From Bacteroidetes bacterium QH_10_64_37 (GTDB taxonomy: Bacteria; Bacteroidota; Rhodothermia; Rhodothermales; Salinibacteraceae), in the NCBI GenBank assembly GCA_003023105.1, contig PXSZ01000063.1, positions 1 to 9,686 of the forward strand: a DNA stretch of 9,686 bases, read 5' to 3'. The notes under the pieces are model-generated. The model worked only from the letters and a program-made list of their open reading frames with translations, did not search any database and was not told the origin of the DNA. Of the stretch, positions 7,261 through 9,686 are shown in pieces. The stretch's first letter is position 1; each line of letters begins with the position of its first letter. The translations under genes and the position numbers were made by a program.

Positions 7261-7330
7261 TCGCCCCCCACTCTCCCGTTCTCCCATTCCCCACACTCCC
7301 ACGCTCTACTTCTCCCGCGCTCTCCCTGGA
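7261..7330 (+). other. C-rich tract between the tricorn-like and HAD genes
   Basis: By hand count these 70 bases contain 39 C and 7 G, starting five bases after the tricorn-like stop codon. Five C-runs of three or more (7264-7300) are separated by 5, 5, 3 and 5 bases, giving a G-quadruplex motif on the minus strand. No hairpin-plus-T-run terminator lies between these genes. The position and composition fit a Rho-utilisation site just after a coding region. It shares CCCACGCTC with the tract upstream of the tricorn-like gene. Confidence 0.5.
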
Positions 7331-7394
7331 ACCGAACTCCGCCCGCTGTGTGAAAAAGTTGTCGCTCTTGTCTCACCCACACCCAACCCGCTCC

Positions 7395-8141
7395 ATGCCC
7401 GAGAACGTACAGGTCAATGCGTTGCTGTTCGACATGGATGGCGTCCTGGTGGACGTCTCGCGCTCCTACCGTCGCGCCATCGAAGAGACGGTCGAACACT
7501 TTACCGGTCGCCAGATCGGAAAAAATGCCATTCAGCGGTACAAGAACTACGGGGGCTTTGAGGACGACTGGAAGCTGACGCACGCCATCATCACCGATAC
7601 GGCGATGGAGGTGCCCATCAGCCGCGTAATTGACGAGTTCCAGGACCGCTACCGAGGGGACGACTGGGACGGATTCATTACCGAGGAGCCCCCGCTCATC
7701 GACGATCACGTCCTTGAGACGCTCAACGACGATCACATCCTGGGCATCGTCACCGGACGGCCCGAGGAGGAGGCCCGGTGGACGCTCGATCATCAGAGCT
7801 GGACGAACTTCTTTCCCCTCCTGCTTGGAAAGGAAAAACAGGGGGACCGCCAAAAGCCAAACCCCTTTCCCCTCGAACACTCCCTCACCATGCTGGCGGC
7901 CGCCGGCTGCCAGGTCGCCCCCAGCGAGGCGGTGTACGTCGGAGACTCGGTCGACGACATGGCCGCAGCCCAGGAGGCCGACATGTGGAGCGTCGGCGTG
8001 GTGCCTCCCTACGTAGACGCCGATGAGCACGAACCACTGCTGAAGGAGCACGGGGCGCACGTCGTCATCGATGACCCCAACGACCTGCCCGGCGCACTTT
8101 CCGCTCTCGGAAACCGCACCACCGCGCAGGCGATGCCGTAA
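7395..8141 (+). CDS. HAD superfamily hydrolase, subfamily IA
   Basis: This 248-residue protein is a probable cytoplasmic phosphatase of small phosphorylated metabolites. The four HAD motifs are visible: DMDGVLVD (13-20; nucleophile Asp13, acid/base Asp15), T120 in GIVTGRP, K154 in KPNPFPL, and GDSVDD (183-188; metal-binding Asp184 and Asp188). The helical segment after motif I (about 21-95, with YKNYGGFEDDW) is the C1-type cap of subfamily IA, as in phosphoglycolate phosphatases. The sequence recalls the small hypothetical subfamily IA group seen in haloarchaea and cyanobacteria (TIGR01548 as I remember it), sometimes annotated as histidine-biosynthesis related; that link is weak. ATG 7395 is chosen; an in-frame GTG at 7350 would add 15 residues. 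It follows the tricorn-like gene by 138 bp and ends in a strong terminator. The substrate is unknown. Confidence 0.87.
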   Translation: MPENVQVNALLFDMDGVLVDVSRSYRRAIEETVEHFTGRQIGKNAIQRYKNYGGFEDDWKLTHAIITDTAMEVPISRVIDEFQDRYRGDDWDGFITEEPPLIDDHVLETLNDDHILGIVTGRPEEEARWTLDHQSWTNFFPLLLGKEKQGDRQKPNPFPLEHSLTMLAAAGCQVAPSEAVYVGDSVDDMAAAQEADMWSVGVVPPYVDADEHEPLLKEHGAHVVIDDPNDLPGALSALGNRTTAQAMP

Positions 8142-8164
8142 GTTTTCCCGTGCTATTTCCTCCA

Positions 8165-8201
8165 CCGGCAGGCTCAGGCAGTCCCGAGCCTGCCGGTTTT
8201 T
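8165..8201 (+). terminator. Intrinsic terminator after the HAD gene
   Basis: A perfect 11-bp stem, CCGGCAGGCTC (8165-8175) with GAGCCTGCCGG (8186-8196), encloses a 10-nt loop. It is followed by five T, then A and four more T. It lies 23 bases past the HAD stop codon. No matching T-run exists on the minus strand, so it serves the plus-strand gene (or tricorn-HAD transcript) and not the convergent Nudix gene. Confidence 0.93.
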
Positions 8202-8226
8202 ATTTTCCCTTTCCTCACGCCCATGA

Positions 8227-8253
8227 CTCATCCCTCATAACTCATCAACTCAT
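8227..8253. repeat. Short heptad-like CTCAT repeat
   Basis: The pentamer CTCAT occurs four times, starting at 8227, 8234, 8241 and 8249, so the period is 7, 7 and 8 bases. On the minus strand this reads as ATGAG-NN units. It lies in the short gap between the HAD terminator and the end of the convergent Nudix gene. It resembles the short tandem heptamer repeats found in some bacterial intergenic regions; no function is evident. Confidence 0.5.
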
Positions 8254-8279
8254 GACGCGGACTCTAGACGAGGCGGACA

Positions 8280-8957
8280 TCAGCCCGTAAGAGCCGCTCG
8301 CACATCGTCCTCGACGCAGTCCATATGGCGACGCAGCGTGTCGTAGCCCATGTGCCGCCGGGCGACCCCCCATTGGGCCTGCGCCACGTGTCGAATGCCT
8401 TCGCGACGATCGGGCTCGAACGAGCGCTCCGGCGTCTGCATCAGGTACCAGTGGGTGGTCTTCACGGCGTAGCGGTTTCCGTCCGGATAGCCGTGCTGGG
8501 TCGTTCCGAGGGGGCAGATCATGGTGAGATCGTCAATCCCGACCTCTTCGGCCACCTCTCGCCGAGCGCAGGCCTCCACCGATTCGGTGGGCGTTTTCGT
8601 CCCCTTCGGCAGGTCCCACACCCCGCGTCGGAAGATGACCAGCAGCGCCACGTCGTCCGGCAGGGCGCACCCCACGTACCCGCCCCCGGCAACGACCGGC
8701 TCCGGCGGGCGGTACGGATCCAGGTTGCACAGGGCCGCCGGGGGCACGGCGGACACCTGCATCGACTTTGCACCGTTGGGATGTGTTAACCCTGGAAGGG
8801 CCCGCGGGTCCACGACGAGCACCGGGCCTGTACCAGCCGACAGGGCGTTGAGCGTCGTCCAGAGCCGCACAGCGTCGCTGTCGGAAGTGGGAAGCCCCCG
8901 CTCCGCGAGCACCGACAGGTCGGGAGTCGAAGCGGAGACGCGGTGAAACAGAAGCAT
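8280..8957 (-). CDS. Nudix hydrolase with N-terminal extension
   Basis: Nudix enzymes cleave nucleoside diphosphates linked to another moiety. The 225-residue product carries a perfect Nudix box from G119 to I141 (G-x5-E125-x7-R133-E134-V-x-E137-E138-V-G-I), preceded by the usual WDLPKG (114-119). The catalytic and metal-binding glutamates are intact. After the box, VKTTHWYLM and a following acidic/basic stretch resemble Bacteroidota Nudix proteins with a typical K-x-T-x-W-Y-x-M strand. The first about 90 residues precede the Nudix fold and I do not recognise them as a named domain. ATG 8957 is chosen; an in-frame TTG at 8981 would add eight residues. There is no clear Shine-Dalgarno or downstream intrinsic terminator. 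The gene runs convergently to the HAD gene and divergently from the SulP gene. The substrate is unpredictable from sequence. Confidence 0.9.
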   Translation of the reverse strand: MLLFHRVSASTPDLSVLAERGLPTSDSDAVRLWTTLNALSAGTGPVLVVDPRALPGLTHPNGAKSMQVSAVPPAALCNLDPYRPPEPVVAGGGYVGCALPDDVALLVIFRRGVWDLPKGTKTPTESVEACARREVAEEVGIDDLTMICPLGTTQHGYPDGNRYAVKTTHWYLMQTPERSFEPDRREGIRHVAQAQWGVARRHMGYDTLRRHMDCVEDDVRAALTG

Positions 8958-9273
8958 GGACGGAATCAACGGGTGGGACAATGCAGAATGGACAGGGAAG
9001 AGATCGACGCAAAGACTAGACCGTACTCTAAGACGGGCGAAAGTCTGCCCTTGTTTGCGCGAACGGAGCTGTTCCGATCCTGCATACGTTCGTTCTACGG
9101 AGAGCGAAAGGCAGCTGCTTCTGGCTATATTCTCACAACCCCTTCATTTTTTGCCGGGATCAACACCTGGCCCTCTGGTTATCCCGTGCTCTACGCGCCA
9201 TTCACCTCCATGCACCCTCACGCGTCGCGTGCTCGCTCTCCGAGAATAGGGTCGTCCCCGAAGTATACTCCCC
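8958..9273. other. Nudix-SulP divergent intergenic region
   Basis: In these 316 bp I find no gene. Open frames are short and Arg/Ser-rich. Weak promoter-like words occur (TATATT at 9126-9131 and TATACT at 9264-9269, both plus strand), but neither has a good -35 partner. The second lies only four bases before the SulP ATG, which would require a leaderless mRNA. Small inverted repeats near 9031-9050 and 9061-9076 are short enough to be chance. Confidence 0.5.
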
Positions 9274-9686
9274 ATGTGGCACCAAGCCTGGACGCGGTTC
9301 CGGGAGAGCCTAACGCTCAACCGGTGGCTGTCGAAATCCACGCCGGACACCCTGCAGAAGGACGTGGCGGCCGGCCTCACGGTGGGCGTCATGCTGATCC
9401 CGCAGGCGATGGCCTACGCCGTCATCGCGGGCCTGCCCCCCATCTACGGATTGTACGGAGCGCTCGTCCCGCTCCTCATCTACCCGGTGTTCGGCACGTC
9501 ACGCCAGCTCGCCATCGGGCCCCAGGCGCTCGACATGCTGATCCTTGCGGCCGGACTCGGGGCTATCGCCGAGGCTGGCACCAGCGAGTACGTGACGCTG
9601 GCCATCGTCGTGACCGCCATGGTGGGCGTGCTGCAGATTGCGATGGGGGCCATGCAGCTCGGGTTCGTGGCCAATCTGCTGTCGCG
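9274..9686 (+). CDS. SulP-family anion transporter, N-terminal part
   Basis: The frame from ATG 9274 gives 137 residues before the window ends. After a short basic/aromatic N-terminus comes the SulP (SLC26) signature region: DVAAGLTVGVMLIPQAMAYA (30-49), then AGLPPIYGLYGALVPLLIYP, GTSRQLAIGPQALDML, and further hydrophobic segments. The family moves sulfate, bicarbonate or other anions across the inner membrane by proton or sodium coupling or exchange. A full protein would have about 14 membrane segments and usually a C-terminal STAS domain, none of which can be checked here. The anion cannot be decided; 'sulfate permease' would be a default label only. No Shine-Dalgarno precedes the ATG. Confidence 0.92.
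   Translation, partial: MWHQAWTRFRESLTLNRWLSKSTPDTLQKDVAAGLTVGVMLIPQAMAYAVIAGLPPIYGLYGALVPLLIYPVFGTSRQLAIGPQALDMLILAAGLGAIAEAGTSEYVTLAIVVTAMVGVLQIAMGAMQLGFVANLLS

Noticed and set aside
3909..8231. A continuous 1440-codon open frame on the minus strand covering the tricorn-like and HAD genes.
   Set aside because: Its codons are exactly aligned with the plus-strand codons of both genes, which are in the same frame. Antisense stops would need TTA, CTA or TCA codons in those genes, and these rare codons are absent. The product is Val/Arg/His/Gly-rich and unlike real proteins of the window, whereas the plus-strand products match known families.
9031..9050. Overlapping inverted repeats AGAC/GTCT and GGGC/GCCC suggesting a compact pseudoknot.
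   Set aside because: The two 4-bp stems would have no nucleotides left for the crossing loops, so the fold is sterically unlikely, and 4-bp arms are expected by chance in GC-rich DNA.
9264..9269. TATACT as a -10 box for the SulP gene.
   Set aside because: It ends four bases before the ATG, so it would require leaderless transcription, and there is no -35 match at the expected distance.

Overview
The window is GC-rich chromosomal DNA that looks like a Salinibacter-type extreme halophile (Rhodothermota/Bacteroidota lineage). The evidence is proteins rich in Asp/Glu and poor in Lys, start codons with no convincing Shine-Dalgarno sequences, a Nudix protein of a type common in Bacteroidota, and a secreted tricorn-like S41 peptidase. 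The genus is inferred from these traits, not proven.

Layout from left to right. (1) recJ, minus strand, 1-1715, cut at its 3' end by the window edge. (2) A divergent recJ/rho intergenic region of about 640 bp, with an AT-rich promoter-like pocket beside recJ, a 10-bp direct repeat and several hairpins in the presumed rho leader. (3) rho, plus strand, 2358-3782 by the conserved start, closed by a very good intrinsic terminator. (4) A C-rich spacer followed by a large exported tricorn-family peptidase, 3987-7256. (5) A second C-rich spacer and a HAD subfamily IA hydrolase, 7395-8141, followed by another strong intrinsic terminator. (6) A convergent Nudix hydrolase, minus strand, 8280-8957. (7) A 316-bp spacer and the first 137 codons of a SulP-family anion transporter, plus strand from 9274, cut by the window end.

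Most genes are single-function housekeeping or metabolic genes: DNA repair (RecJ), transcription termination (Rho), peptide degradation outside the cytoplasm (tricorn-like), small phosphate and nucleotide-derivative hydrolysis (HAD, Nudix) and anion transport (SulP). No intrinsic terminator lies between the tricorn-like gene and the HAD gene, so they could share a transcript, but nothing in their functions shows that they cooperate.

I see no defence system, mobile element, CRISPR array, tRNA or rRNA, and no strong candidate for a new multi-gene system. The most interesting non-coding signals are two C-rich tracts flanking the tricorn-like gene. Both carry a G-quadruplex motif on the minus strand and look like Rho-utilisation sequence on the plus-strand RNA. 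The structured long leader of rho is also worth a look.
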